From assembly GCA_019096065.1 (NCBI GenBank), contig JAGUCH010000003.1, positions 7,998,001-8,062,000 of the forward strand: a stretch of 64,000 bases of DNA. The letters are read 5' to 3'. Within the stretch, counting starts at the first letter, position 1, and every line of letters begins with the position of its first letter. Shown in pieces: positions 14,117 to 28,026 of the stretch. A program made the translations under genes and the position numbers. The notes under the pieces are model-generated. The model worked only from the letters and a program-made list of their open reading frames with translations. It had not been told where the DNA came from and did no database searches. This DNA comes from Paracyclopina nana. Its lineage: Eukaryota; Arthropoda; Copepoda; Cyclopoida; Cyclopettidae.

Positions 14117-17100
14117 TTTTTGGCCTTCGTGATCATTAGGACACTTTTTGCTTCTGGATGTTTTTGGCTGTTGTCCTTCTACAACAACTGAATGATGCGG
14201 CAGCAGACATTTTTTCCTGCTGAGTCGTCACATCTGCAAGATGATTTTTGTGGCCGGGGAGAATCTGCAATAACAGAAAGGACTCAGATCAAACTTTTCG
14301 CACTTCATCTCGCCCAAAGATCAAACGAAATCTGAATTTCGAAACCAGCTGCTACTGTTCCTTTCCAATGCAATGCATGTATTGAAAGAGACAAGTTGTT
14401 CTCTATAACAGTAAAAGTTAATGGGGCAAAACTACTTTCTTTGTGCCTTTATGGGCTTGCTAGCATGTACTACTATGCTAGTGCAACTTTTAAAGTCCAA
14501 TTTTCAGATTGTAATCTTCTTGCTGGGCAACCTTTAAAAAGCCTACTAATACTGCTCAGGCAGTAATTAATGACCAAATATATCCTCCGACAGCGCAGGT
14601 CAAACAATTAGCCCCCTGGGTGTTGGCTGAGGAACTTTCTAATACATATAAAAAGGTGGTCTATAGTCCTACAACATTCTCGCATTATGATATGAAAATA
14701 ATGCTCATTCTCACTTCCTAGTAGAAGAAGAATGCCTCTCTCCTAAATAAAGCATGTCCTTGAGGTCTAGCACAAAATTATCTAGCTAATCTCATTTTCC
14801 AGCTCTTTTTCCCAATGCACAGATAGTTGCGTCCTGTGGAACTCGATAAATGCAATTATTCCTATCAGAGACGTTGCTTTCGGGCCTCTGATTAAACATT
14901 CAGTTGATTGAGACTAATTCTTGTTTAATGGGCTCTTTTTAGGGTAAAACCTCTTTGACATGCTATTCTTCCATTCATTCTACTCATTCTTCACCTAGAC
15001 GGAAACTTGTAGAGGAAAATCGATACGTTTTGTCCCCACAAAAAGCTGGAACAGGCTCAATTTTTACAATAGTACATTCTGAGCATCAGCAGCCCAAAAT
15101 AAGCATTTTTGATTGGCATTGATCTTTCTTGCAAGACGAAAATCAATAGTCAAGAAACGAACCGTGAAACGAAGTCGCGCGCGTAGTGCAAATACAATGT
15201 CACGGGCTACTTTCTTTCTGAGAAATTGAAATAATGTCAACGCTCTCTATCTAGCCTACTAGATAGGCTGCTAAACTACCCACCACACAAACTACTTCAA
15301 ACTCAAACTCAATCAATGTTGTAAACTTGAAGTAGTGCTCAGGGGAGGAGTTGATGCAAAACGGCCAAACTGTGAAAATTGGGGAGATTACAACTGAGCC
15401 TAAAATGTAGTACATATTAAGTATTTCGCTACGCGAAAATACAGCACGTGAAAGCCCTAATTAAAAGCTCGTTACTTCAACCGCAATGACAACTGCCAAA
15501 ATCGATAGAGCCATTCTAGAATTAAATGTAATATTTACCTTGCGCGTTATACGGCTGAGTGGGACACAAGTGTATGCTTATTTCGAAGGCTTTAGTCAAA
15601 AGTCACATTTGATTCAATGCCGTAGCATTGTATACGTATTTGTTTGCTTCGAACCAGATGAACATATGTCTGGCAACGTTGGCTGCTCTCGGCGAACTGA
15701 GTAACTCAGACTTTGTGGAAAAGATCAGCGCTTTCGTCGAGGCTTTCCCAGTGATAGTTTTGCGAACGGCGTTTGGCGGCGCCATCTCCCGCGACTACCT
15801 TTTTGAGGCATGGTGGCTAGAAAGGAAAGCCTAATGAATTGAAGACTCTTGTCTCGTTATATTGAAAAATGAAGCGTGCAATCAAAAGTGAATGACAAGC
15901 TTCATTCCTAAGAGTAACTCCATTATTTCTTTTTTTGAACGTTGACTGCATTCCTCTTATTTTGCTTTTTTAGTGCGACATATGTGTGCATTTTCCTAAT
16001 TTTGCATTGAATTTTGTGGGCTTGAAGAGCCAACTTTTTTTACTTCTGTATAGGGGGACTTCCAGCCGAAAAAGCCTCATCAGGCGTCCATTGAAAGTTT
16101 TAATTAAATGGCACGAACTTAGCCAGTTCTTGTTGTTGTTGTTGCGCTCCTTGAGGTGGTGTATATAGAAGTAAAGAATAATGCAGCATTTTCTCGCAGC
16201 AAAGCGGAAGAAAAGCAAAATATGGAAGTTTTTGGCTAAATATCGCTGCAGTAAGCACAAATCCTCTTACGACTCAATGATTTCATATGAAGCATTATTG
16301 CTCTTGTTATTGAAAAGCTAAAAAGCCTATTGAGGTTTAATTTTTAATCCCTTAATGGTCGCTAATACTAGAACTATGCCTTCAAAACTACTGTTTTATT
16401 GATTTTGGACCTCATTGCTTTTTTGCATGTAGAACTTTTGACAACGTGTAATTATTTTCGTTCTTTATTCTATAAAAGAAAATTAACCCACTTTCTCGTC
16501 CCATTCTGTAAAAAATGACTTTCACTACGTACATATCACAAGTCAAACGTGTGGGTCAAAAGCGCACAATAAAAAGAGGTGAGAAAGGGCCGTTTCTGAT
16601 CAATTTTCCCACAATTGGTTCCCTGTGCGCGCGTTATTTCCATTCAACTGAATACGAAAGTCATTAGAATTGACAGAGCCATAAATCACCTCCACACATT
16701 TGGACAAAAAATCTTTTTTCCGCCAACTGCTGGCTTGAGAAGCGCAAAAATATCGAATCGATTTTCAGTTTAGTGCAACGAGGCTTCAACAGCTCACCAG
16801 CAAGCATCTGTTATATAAATAGTGGACATAATCCGCGCGAGCACGATATTTTTGGTGATCCTCCGCCAAAGTCCATTTGTGGGGATTTGTGGGCATCAAT
16901 TGCCACCATATGGCCTTCGAAATCGAGAAATGTGATCTAAACTGCTATAGGCTGATGATTGACCTGCTTTTAGGACGAGCTCGGTTTTCCTCGGAGACAA
17001 AACGACTCACGTCATCAAGCCTTTTCTTGGCCTTGGGCTTGGGGATCGTGTTACTTCCTTTTTCAACACTGTAAAGAACTAAAAAGACTTTCTCTCTCTT

Positions 17101-18706
17101 GACAAATAATGAAAAAAAGGGCAACTGTACTTTAATTTTGAGCTGAAATAGAAAAAAAAAGCTCACGCTAATGTTGGAGGTTTTCTAGGAGGAACAGCAG
17201 CCCGTTTGTTCTGTATTTTGTTAGGATAGCGATAATTTTGGTCTTCGTCCCACCCTTTTCATCCTCAGACTCAAACACTAACGCAAGCCCAGTGAGGCGT
17301 GATGTAACAGATGAAAAAAGAACATAAGTTATAAATCGTCTGTGCCACAACGATCAACTTCCTAAAGCACAAAAGATTTACTTACAATCTGTGCCTATAG
17401 AGATGATTTCTAGCCAAAAGTAAAAGCTAATAATAATGATAATATGGATTCGTTTTTTAACCCTGCAGTGGTGTTTGGTGCGGAGCTGTCTCTTCTTGTT
17501 GGAAAAATGGCAAAAGACACCACTCTAAATAATGAAACTGCGTGGCAGGAGACGAAAATGGCCTATGACGTCCTTTCCTTTTCGAAGATAAAGGGATCGA
17601 CAATCTTGGGGATCGTAGTTGGATTGAGAGAGCCTTATACATACTGACCAATATCTACCTATTGGTACATTTCCTTTCCCCAAGCCCCAATTTGCTCTTG
17701 GACTGAATTCTAACCCAAGCCAAAATGCCATATTTCAAATAGCTTCAAACTTCAATCTAATCCCCTCCGTCGTTTCACAGCAATGCTTTTTACATTAGAT
17801 TATATACAAATAATCCCTTGGGCGAAAATTGACAACTGATACCCATTTTTGCCTCTAATGCTACATTAGCTGATCAAGAGCGTTTTTCAAAAAACCTGGT
17901 AGCAAAGCAATAATGGCAAAAGCTTGTTGTTGTTGTTTGCCACATTGCTGGATATGCTTTTTTTGACAGATTGCCCCAATATTTGAAAGTGTTTGAGCGT
18001 GTTGCGGAAAAAACCCTTATTTTGGGGGGGAGTTTCCCCTTATTCAGTATAGAGAAAATATCATATTTCGCAAGCAGCAAGAGTTTGGGTATATGCCATG
18101 TAGTCGAAGCACAAAAAAGTCTTTTGATAGGGTCATTTCACATGAACTTTTTGCCAATCTCTAACAGAGGAAGTCTCTGGGGCATTTATGAGCTTTTACG
18201 AAAGAATATGGGGGAAAAGGGCTCATTGTTAGAGGGCCAGAGATTTAATAACGATAACCTCGTTCCGACTTCTCCTTCTTCCACATCTTCCACTAGAGCC
18301 ACTGCATCGAAAAAATTGCCTTAACGTGACTGCCCTTTGAGAACTTTTATTCGGCCATTACACTGAAGAAACAAGCATGAAATCATGTACTGCTAACGGT
18401 CACAAGACATGCCATTTGCCGCAATCATACTCTTGTCCTTTTCTAATTTCAAAAGTTGAACTGTGTGCACATTTCAGTGCATGCAAAAAAAGACGTCTAC
18501 GACGTTGAAGGACATTTGGCAGGCCTTTTTACGACTCTCTGATCTTGCGGTTCATTAATTGCAAAACTTTCTTTCAACTGAGCCATAAAGAGAAGGAGTA
18601 AATGCTGTGCAAAGTCCCAAAACTGGCATGGCGGCGGGAAAATAGCAGCTCTGGTTTTTCAAAAGATCATCCTCCTCGGCTGCAATTTGTCACACTTTTT
18701 CATGAC

Positions 18707-18732
18707 TCAACAACAACAGCAGCAGCAGCAAG
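18707..18732. repeat. CAA/CAG microsatellite
   Basis: Run of CAA then CAG trinucleotides followed by AAGG. It sits in unannotated sequence; no frame across it looks like a gene. Confidence 0.6.
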
Positions 18733-21700
18733 GAGCAACGCAAGTTATCTCTATAGTTGGGGTATGTGCTGCATGGTCGTGAGGAGGCCACTGTGCCATT
18801 AGCTGCTAATGTAAGTGGCCAAATATGTCTTCATTAGCCAGAAGATGCTTTGGTGCTGAAGTGGCATCAGTTTTCTCGCTACAAAATGAGGACAAATGCT
18901 TACTACACTACATAGCTTTTTTGGCAATGATTGCTTTCCAATCGCAAAAAATCGTGTTAACACCTATTACTCTTTTTTATGGCCACTCTCTGCGGTTGCG
19001 GTTCATTTGACGCCATTGTTATTGATTGCACTGTGGGAAAATGTGGCACTTGAAACGTCAATTTTTTATGCACCCATTTCACTGCTGTAGAAGACGCCTA
19101 ACTGCAAAATGAGGCAATTTCGTTGCTGCTTTCCCCTTCATTATTCTCTCGGTCTGTAATTGAACAACTCTGCTTGTTAAAAGTCGAGTTTTGCGTTGTT
19201 AACAGCCTGTGTAATTTGCAACTTGAGAAGCTTGACCTGCTCAATTTTTTTACAAGTCGAACACAATCATGTTGTGTAATTCTAGTTACTGCAGCTTCAG
19301 ATTTGAGTAACGCAACATGACAGCAAGGATAAATGATACTTTCAGATTGTTCGGCGTTGAGTTTTTTCAAACGCGGCCATTTATCAACATTTGAAACTCC
19401 TTTTTAATCTGCGAGAAACCATGTTGATATTTTTATAATGAAAAGTACACCCACCAACTTTCGTCAAAACATCATCAATTTCGTCTTTTTGTTTGTGAAG
19501 GAAAGTTTTAAAATCAAATATTTTTAAAAACTTTTTCGATATAAAGCTAGGTTGTATTTTTTAAAGGCTTTAGCAAGGCTGCAACTCAAGGCCTTGCAGC
19601 CAAGAAATGGCTGTCAAGCATGCAACCCTTCTGTTAAAAAAAACCTCTTGGCTATTGCAATTAAATCACAACAAAAAATAACAATCGATAAAGTAGTGTT
19701 TATGGCTATTTTTTTGCAAGTACTAGAATTTCCATAACTTTTTCCGTACCAACTAATGAGCTTCAATTTACGCACTAGCTTTCCCAAAATTGGCCTCCAC
19801 TTTTAGCCTAAAAGAAGTAGGGGGAAGTTTAATGCGCCACGAACAAAGAGTGTGTAGAGGGTCTGTCAAAAAATGGCAGTATTTAAATAAGTATTTGCAG
19901 CTTTTGAATTCGTCTTTTGCAATTTTACCCTGGCTGGCGTAATGTGCGCAAGTCGAGCTGAGCTATGCTAAGCTTTCCATGTCGACACTAAAATTACCTA
20001 GTTGTTACGTTTCGCATAAAAGTTGGAGTGGGAGCATTAAAAAGTATCCCACAATGGGGTAAAAATCCCGAAAATCCTCCTCTTTAGCAATTTCGGGTAA
20101 ATGTCTTTATTGCTTCTTCTACTTCCATGGCAGAAAGGTTCAAGCTCAAAAGTAGTGGGGATGTAAAAATCAGTATTCCATTCGAGTTACTTTCACATTC
20201 TGGCTTCTAAAGTATGTTTATGTTGGAGTAACAGCAAGCTCCTTTGGTCCCCTTTGTGCGAGGATCCATATCATTTGCAAAAGCTTTGGCACAAGACGTC
20301 AAATACTTCCAACCCTATTTTTCTAGCAAAACAAACTTAGCTCTCAAGACGAGTGTAGTGGTGGAAATAGTACCTTTCAACTGTTCATTTGAATTTTTAC
20401 TCTAGAGACCATGTCAGCTCTCTTTTGGAGCTTTCATCTCTATTATATGCCCTTTTATTTCATGTACCACAACTTCTCCTCAAGAGCCATTTTGTATGTA
20501 GTTCTATGCAAATCATTCTTATTCTGATCTGCAAATGACTGGGTTCATTTCAGCAAAAAAAGAAAGAAAAACTATTCTATATAGTGCTAGCGTGTTTTTG
20601 GTGGAAAAGCCAAGTAAAATTAGGGTTGACTTTTAAAGCCAACTATAGCCCTCTTGTCTGCGAGACATTTGGCACTTCAGAAGAAGAAGGGAAAGTTTGC
20701 TTGGTTAATCTTGAAAAATGCAGGAAGAGACATCGCAGGTCCTTTCTTCCTTTGTTTTTTATCCACTTTCCCCTGCTCTGGCTCCCCTCAACTAAACAGC
20801 CAAGAAGACATACCCAAGTTCTCGGCTATATCTATAGAGGCAAAAAGTCCCCTTACGCAGAATACATCTTCATTCCATCCAGGATGTATGGTTATGCTAG
20901 TGTACACACCTGAACGTATACTGTCCACTTGAAAGCAAGTCACTAGTATTTATACATTCCAGACGCATAAACCAACATCTCCCTTGAGAAATGAAAGGAG
21001 TTGGGATGAAACTTCTTCTCCTTCAGTAAGCAGCCTCAAGGAACAATTGTCAAGATTTCTGAAAACTTTGCTGCTGTTGGAGTCATCAACAACTCTTTGC
21101 TCTTCACCCCCTCGGGGCAAGGCTTGTCATTACAACTTTGAATTTATTCCTTCCTTAAACTACTTCTTCAACTAGAACTACATTAGCCGCAAAGAAATTC
21201 TCAAATGCTCCCAAATCCGGAGCAACTGAAAAGATTTGAACAAATGGTACAGCTCCTTTTTTAATGCACTGACCTTGCTGTAATCGCGCGGTCAAGCAAG
21301 AAGTATCCATATGTATCCCAAAGCTAGAAATACAGGCGGGAGCCAATACATTTAGCTGTGTAGTCGCGGTCGCGTATGGAAATTATGGACTCGCAGTTAA
21401 TGGTTAGTTGATGTTGGTGTGCGCGTGTGTGTTAATATTGGCCTGTTTCCAGCTGGCTCGACATCCCAAATGTATTCTTTATTGAAGTTCCAGACGCGTA
21501 CGAAGCGCTAGCTGCTGCTTTAAAGAGTACTGGCTCTAAATATGCCGCTGGCACTAATGTTTATGTCAGTGCGAGCAGAGTTTTTGCTCAAGCTGAACAA
21601 ATCTCCCTTGCTCGCTGCTGAATGCAGTGAACTGTAAATGTCAGTCTCACCTCCGCTGAAGTAAGAAGGCCAAAACCATCATGTGTAAGTCATAAATGGC

Positions 21701-21822
21701 CCATAAAGCTTGAGAAACGGCCAGCTAGTAATTAATGAATCCCAGCAAAGTTTCTAAAGTGCACCACCGACTCCTTTTTTTCTAAGCCTTTCTCAGGAGG
21801 TTTTCCAATACACAGCTCTCTC

Positions 21823-21838
21823 TCTCTCTCCCATGCTG
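21823..21838. repeat. (TC)n microsatellite
   Basis: Short TC dinucleotide run in otherwise unannotated sequence. Confidence 0.6.
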
Positions 21839-22708
21839 CTACACTTCAGTATAAAATGCCATTTAAAATTCCACTCAAGTTTGCTTTGGAACGACATCGC
21901 AGCCTGAATTTTCCCCTGTTTCATATGAAGAAGTTTTCTTTTTAATGCCTTCCTGTTTCCTATCCACCAAATGAGCCATTTTTAGATCTCCTCTAATTCT
22001 GCTGCAGCAGTTTTTTTTGTTCTAGCCTTATTATAAAAAACACACGAGTGATTAGAGAAAGCCAGCTATTACTGTAACTAAATAAGCGCCAATCTGAGAT
22101 AGAAGAGACAGAAAGCAATTTGGAAAGGTAACAAGATTTTGGCGAAAATAATGCCAGATGTGAAGCTTTGCCATTTATGATATGAGAGGGGATGGAGAGT
22201 GTGGTCTGTTATTACTCTAAAGGATTAATTTGCCATTCCATAAGATGTCTTTATTATATGGCATAGTACTATATGAGAGGGGATGGCTCAGATATGAGGC
22301 TAAACAAACCCAGACCTAGCGGGTCCCAGGAGCTTTTGCAATTGCATCATTATAGGCTTCATTTTCCACCTAGAAATAGGACACATTTTACAGAAGTCTA
22401 GCATTTGGTCAAAATTGAATGTTAAAGCTATGGAGGAAAAGTGGACCTCAAAGAAAATTGTGTTGATGAAAATGCGCGGTCCCAAGGGAAAATCAAGAGG
22501 TGAAAGCCTCAGTAATCACACGTGGTAATATCCCGTCACACATGAGGGGGGAAAGAAGATTGTCTGCAAAAATGATCTCTTACTGTGTGGCAAATCACCC
22601 CCTTTTCCTGGCTGATTCGATCTTAACTGCTCCTGCCGAAAAGTGTGGTATATGCTTTCACGGATCAAAGGGGGCAAGCAAGATTGAGGCATAAAAAAGC
22701 AACAGAAA

Positions 22709-23250
22709 AGCTTGTTCTCATAAAACTCAGTAAGGCAGGCGGTAAGCAAAGCAAGGCACTTTGGAAGCTCATAACTCAGTAAGTATTGAGCCGATTGGAA
22801 CCAAATTTGGAGGGATTCATAAGAGCATAGCCCGATTCCAACAAGGAAAATCAGCAAAGTCAGGAGACGTAACTTGACTTTTTAGCATAGTCAGGTCACA
22901 ACTAGCTCGCGCGCTCTGCTCAACCTGACTTAACTGGTTTACCGTACTATACTATGCTGATATCCCCGTGTTGGAACCGGGCTCGTATTGAAGAATCTTC
23001 ATGCCAATTTTCATCCGGATTGGAGGTCTCTAAGGAGGTGGCTGATTTTTCTCCTTTGCTTAACTGATTTGCCTCACTTTCAGTAAGGCGGCCTTAGCAT
23101 CCTCCAATCCGGATGAAAATCGCTATGAAGATTCTTCAATACGTTCGTATGAACTCCTGCAAATTTGGTTCCAATCGGACGAGTAGATGCTGAGATATAT
23201 GCGCGCAAAGTGCCTTGCTTACCTTATAGAAATGTTTATGAGAACAAGCT
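22709..23250. mobile_element. inverted-repeat (MITE/foldback-like) element
   Basis: The ends are exact 16-bp inverted repeats: AGCTTGTTCTCATAAA at 22709 and its complement ending at 23250. Inside, complementarity continues in blocks: GGCACTTTG against CAAAGTGCC, GATTGGAACCAAATTTG (about 22793) against CAAATTTGGTTCCAATC (about 23160), and an inner pair at about 22983-23027 and 23101-23144 sharing ATCCGGATTGGAGG and GAAGAATCTTCAT. The whole 542 bp can fold on itself. No ORF is present. I could not identify a clean target duplication, so exact ends and superfamily are open. Confidence 0.7.
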
Positions 23251-26200
23251 GAAGAATCGTTTTTATGGCCTGTCGTGCCACTGTACTACTACATACGTAC
23301 AAGCATGGGTGACAACAACAAAAGTTTGATATTGCCTTGAATATAGATGAGCCCTTTATTGGTTCATGGCCCTGAAATTCCACACCAAATCCCTGCTCAC
23401 TTCCTATTGAAAAAAGAAGCTTTCCGATACATTGCTTGATCAGAAATTATAGCCTAAATGTTCGACTCGTACAATATTGGTTTTTCAAGGGCTAATGAAG
23501 ACAGATTGTTCAATTGCCATAAGGTACTAGTTTTTTTGGGTGGTGGTGCTGGTACGTGGAGTAGAATTGCTTTCTCTTTTTCCTCAACGTATGATTTTTG
23601 TAAGTTGTACTCAAAGCCTCGACGATGGTGGGCAAGTCTCAAAGGAAGATTGATGTTTTTACTTTCAATTACAGCCAAGAAGATAGCACCCGAGAATTAC
23701 GCTTCATAAATGCTGGTGTGGTCTATTTTCTCTGCTGGCTCTGCCAAAAAAAGTCATCAATCCTGAGAGCCAGCTTTGAGGCTGGTGTCACACGTTATGA
23801 AGTTGGCATGTGAATGGATGTTTTTCTTTCATCTTCTAGTGTGATTGTTGTTGCCTGTGGTGTGGCTCCTGCTTACACCAGAAGCATCCAAGAAAAGCTG
23901 GAAATGCTGCTAGACTATTTGGGCCTGACACATTTATTTGTAGTGGCTGAGAATGTGACTCTTGACTCTTGCTATTGTGCCTCTTCAAGTCAGCCTGTAT
24001 TCAGATGGGGCCAACTCGCGACTTGCCAAGCTAGCTAACCTTTTGTGCTGCACAGATTGGATTCGAATGACATCAACTACGTGCACTTCAGTGCCAGCAG
24101 AATTCCTGCCAGCCCATACGTATCAGATGACTTTTGCGAAGAAAAGCTCGTTTTCATGCATCAATACTGTATGGTGCGTATGCATGCTACTAATGCGTAT
24201 TTTGCAGTCAAGCCAGCAGATTCTTTGTTTGTGCTTACTCCACACAAGTTTGGGCTAGGCATGGATGAGAAATGAGGCACCTCGGAAAATGAAGGCAATA
24301 AGGAAGGAGAATTGGAAGGAGGGAGGAGGAGAAAAGTGACGTCTCAGAAATAGCCCCAATATTTCATATGAGAAATAATGCTTTTGGGACTGAATAGCAA
24401 AATTGATATGGGAGCCATTCCCTGTTTGCCAACTGCACAAAAAGTTGCTGTGCAAGAAGTGCAAACAACCTTTCTATTAAGTGGCTATTGCTGCTAGATC
24501 TAGGTCTTGCTTGGTATTACTTTCGAGGCATGTTCCATATCATTTGTGTTCCAATAGACAAAAGCTTTTGTATATATGGACGTGGCCATATACACCACTA
24601 GATCAGTATCCTCTTTCATATATGAGCTGTGCAGTGGTAAAAGCGAAGCGCGCACTTTCCAATATCCTCATAGCAGAAAGAAAGCATGCCCACTTTTGAG
24701 GAAATTAAAAATGCCTATCGTCTTGGAAGTAAACCCAGCGAGCTTACTTGTGTGCTCCAATATTCAATTTATGACTTGTCAAGCTTGCTTCTAATAGTTT
24801 TTGTGTTTGTTGACAATAGCTTGGACAATTTAGCTCGTATCACACAAAGACAGGCAAATTAGGCAAAGGTCAGGGCTGTAGTGAACTTTTATGTAAGTGT
24901 GCCCAGTCCATGTAGGCATATACCTAAGAAAAGAATAACATCCTCAAAGAAATTGTTTTTAGGCAGAATCAGCTATTTTTGTGTGCTAGACTGAAAAAAA
25001 TTCGAGGAAAGCTCCATTTTGATTTTTTGGCTGTGAAGAAAAATCTCATGATTTTAGATTTTAGATCTTCACGCAATTGCGTTACTAGGGCATAACACTT
25101 ACTTTAAAAGATGTTTTAAGTAAACACGAATGAAGACGAATTCCAGATGCTCGTCATATTTGAAAAGTGGTGCACTTAGCAGTTAGATTCGCTTGAGTTA
25201 CCATCATCATCTTTTGGCCTTTTTGAAACTTTCTGCAGACGTCAAGAAAACCTTTGAAAGCTCGCTACAAAAGCTATTCAAACCTTATGATCTAGAAAGT
25301 TTCTTTGCATATACTACTTACTACTTGACTTGTAAAGCTGTTTGCAAGTATCAGGAGAATAAAAAGTTGTGCTAGCCTCTCTTACATTCCGACCTCGTTT
25401 TTGCTTGCAAGAAACCCCACAAAAGGGTTTCGCACATATTGATAAACATGCCATAACACGAAGGCAATTTTTGTTCAAGTAAACTTTGCTAGTTATAGAA
25501 GTTTCTCACATTGAAAATATCCATGGCAACTTTGAAATGCTCCATAGTAATTCTATTTGCATAGATAGCAATGGTAAAAACAAGAGAGACAGCGAAGGAA
25601 CGCTTCGATGTAGTGAGTAGAAATGCATTTTTTCAAAACTTGGCCGCTCTGAAACTTTTGGAAACTTTTGCAAATCATGAGTGAATAAAAAGTTGGCTCT
25701 GGGAGGCCCTTCCATTTGCTTGGCCAGCTTTTTTTGGAAATTAATGGGGGAAACTTTTCCTGGCACAAAAGTTACTCTATAGATAAAAATCATATAAGAA
25801 GGTCATGCCTTTCTCCTCTCACAAATGCCAAAAATAAAGCACATGCACTGTATAAAGTACATTATGTACTATTCTGGTAGAATTGCCCCAAGGAGTTGCA
25901 GAGTGCTGCAAAAAAGCAGCTAATTTTTAAAAATGGCTTCGTGTCAGCTCAGCTAGCTTTTAAAAAGTCCCTATTACAAATGAGCGGCTCTTAAATTGGC
26001 CAAGAGGCCTTGAGTGCAAAGCAAGAAATATGTGTCATCTTCAGTACATATCTTATTAAGAGCTCCAGCCTTTCTTTTGCCACAACAACAAGCTAGCAAA
26101 CTTTTTTTCCTAACTTCGTGAATTATTCCCGTTACGGGCTGTTTGACACGGTCTGTTTACCAAGCTGCTAGCTCGCAGATTATTAGGCTTATCTCGTTCC

Positions 26201-27368
26201 AGCTAAGCATCGTCAGTCCTTGTTGTGCTCAATTCTCTAGAATTCTCGACTTTTCAGATCAAACAAATCAGAAATGCATGCAGCAACAGAGCATTTCAAC
26301 CGCAGCCGTGTCACGCGATACTTAGCTTGCTCGCAATTTACTTGGGCAGTAGTTATGCGCTTTTCTCGCTTTAAAATCCCCATGCAAATAGTACACCCAG
26401 GAATGTGGCCAATTTTCAGTTGTCTGTCAGTTTGTATGAGCATGACGAATTTCTGTTCTGGGTTGACATATCGCGCGAAAGCAGCCAAAAAAAGTAGGCT
26501 TGAAACTAGCCATTTTGGAGGTTTCGCCTATATTAAAAAAGGGGGGCTGCCTTTCTTCCAAAATTGGTTCACACCCTTTCTTCTCCCATAAGATCATTAA
26601 TAGTAACAAGTAGTGAACTTTGCACACTGCTGATGATAACGGCGGAGCAGAAATTAGTTCACCTCTCAACGACCTATTTTATGAACCTTGAAGCATAACG
26701 AACAAAGAGTTTTCCAATATAGCATAGCACTATGGTAATTTCTTCAAGTAGTTCCTTGGACTCTTCCATAAATATTTCACAGCTTGCCTTGAGGGTGCGC
26801 TGTCCAAGTCGTTGCAAAGTTTGGATTTCAGACTTCTTCATCCCTAGGGGAGCCGTAAATTACCAGAAATTTACAGACCCAGCATGTATATACCAAATGC
26901 GCTGTTGTGGCTGCTGGAAATGGCTTCATGCTGCTCTAGGGTGAAAAACGGACCTTCAATAACCAAAGTTTGCTCGCTACTTGCTCCAAGCTTAATTCTA
27001 ATTTGCACTTACAGCCACTACAAAGCCTCTACAGCTACATCCTGGAATTAAGTGCAACAAAATTTCGCGAATCAATATTTGCCCAGGCAAGCCCCTGATA
27101 TCCCTGCAACAGTAAGCCTCTATTTGTTGAGGGGTTAATTGCAATCAGTCATATGTTTAACCACTGCACGTTCAAAGAAGTTAAAATGCATTCAATTGCA
27201 ACTAAGTAATCATCAGGAGAATTACCTATATTTTCTATGGGATCAGTCTAATAGTACGTCAATGAAGCACTAAGCATAAAAAGATCGACTTAATTGTTTC
27301 AGCCTTGAAAGCCTTGTCAGAGATCGAGATCGTTAAAGTAGCATAGCATGATTTGTTGCTCTGTATAA
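23251..27368. other. mostly non-coding; possible decayed ORF cluster at 23.6-24.3 kb
   Basis: Three + strand open frames (23625-23813, 23814-24038, 24045-24275) tile about 650 bp almost end to end with higher G+C than the surroundings. They look like a relic or poorly resolved exons, but I recognise no family with confidence. The remaining sequence to 27368 has only short two-strand shadow frames. Confidence 0.35.
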
Positions 27369-27797
27369 TTATTGATAGAAGCAGCAAAAGAGCCACTTGA
27401 GAGTGCGTCCACATCTTTGCAGCAGGGTCGGTCTCAAGTTGAGAACTGGTGGTCGTTGGCACAGGCTCAACTTTTGGCAAAACTGCTCAGCTGTGTCAGG
27501 CAGCTCAGTGTCAATTTGGCCCTCTGGGATGGAGGTGTTGATATGCCAATCTGGCAGCCACGAAGAGCTCCGCTCATGGTGAGGCACTTGAGTTCCAACG
27601 ACGACGCCTGAAAAAACCTTGGCGGTGCCCTGCACCTGTATCCTATACTGGTCCTGCTCGTCCTGGTTCTTCTTCAATTCCTTCTGTAAAAGCTTCAGCT
27701 GCTCCTCAGTCTCTAAGCGTCGTTGTTCCATCTGTTGGCCCTCCAATTGCAAGGCCTGACGACAAACGTCACGTTCATGCTGATCTTTGGAGGAGCT
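27369..27797 (-). CDS. coiled-coil protein, exon 2 (C-terminal)
   Basis: Second exon of the gene starting at 28308. It begins after a GTTACAG acceptor in phase 0 and encodes 142 residues to a TAA stop. The first 45 residues (HERDVCRQALQLEGQQ, then QLKLLQKELKKNQDE) are a charged, heptad-like coiled coil. The rest has no recognised domain but keeps coding-like G+C to the stop. An alternative is a donor CAG|GTGCAG right after the coiled coil (about 27643), which would make the remainder intronic; I could not find the following exon, so the ORF end is preferred. Confidence 0.55.
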   Translation of the reverse strand, partial: SSSKDQHERDVCRQALQLEGQQMEQRRLETEEQLKLLQKELKKNQDEQDQYRIQVQGTAKVFSGVVVGTQVPHHERSSSWLPDWHINTSIPEGQIDTELPDTAEQFCQKLSLCQRPPVLNLRPTLLQRCGRTLKWLFCCFYQ

Positions 27798-28026
27798 CTG
27801 TAACAAGATCAGTCCAATATAGTGATATAAGAATGCAATGAAGGAAAGCTTTGGCATGCCATGCAAAGTGGCAAAATTGCAAAAAAGCCTCTTCAGCCAC
27901 GACGACGACTGCTTTTAAGTGCCACATTTTGCCACACATTTGCATATGCTTTCAGCCTTCCACTACTATATAAAGCAAATAAGATGAGCACTGGAGAGCC
28001 GAAAAGAAAATTGATTCTCTTTTTAC
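27798..28026 (-). other. intron of the coiled-coil gene
   Basis: Starts GTAAAAAG on the minus strand and ends TTGTTACAG. Both flanking exons are in phase 0, so splicing keeps the frame (exon 1 ends on an ATG codon, exon 2 starts with three Ser codons). Confidence 0.6.

Larger units (their letters stand above)
14117..22700. other. non-coding stretch upstream of the LRR gene
   Basis: No supportable gene. The first 150 bases probably hold the 5' UTR or acceptor of the LRR gene. A G+C-rich patch at 15700-15800 contains, on the minus strand, a GAGATGGCGCCGCC start context opening a 60-codon frame; this could be a 5' exon or promoter but is unsupported. The rest shows short overlapping frames on both strands only. 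Confidence 0.5.

Noticed and set aside
15648-15662. tRNA B-box-like GGTTCGAAGC
   Set aside because: No matching A box, acceptor stem or cloverleaf around it.
22178-22287. Repeated ATATGAGAGGGGATGG, two copies about 90 bp apart
   Set aside because: Only two short copies with unrelated surroundings; no wider repeat structure visible.
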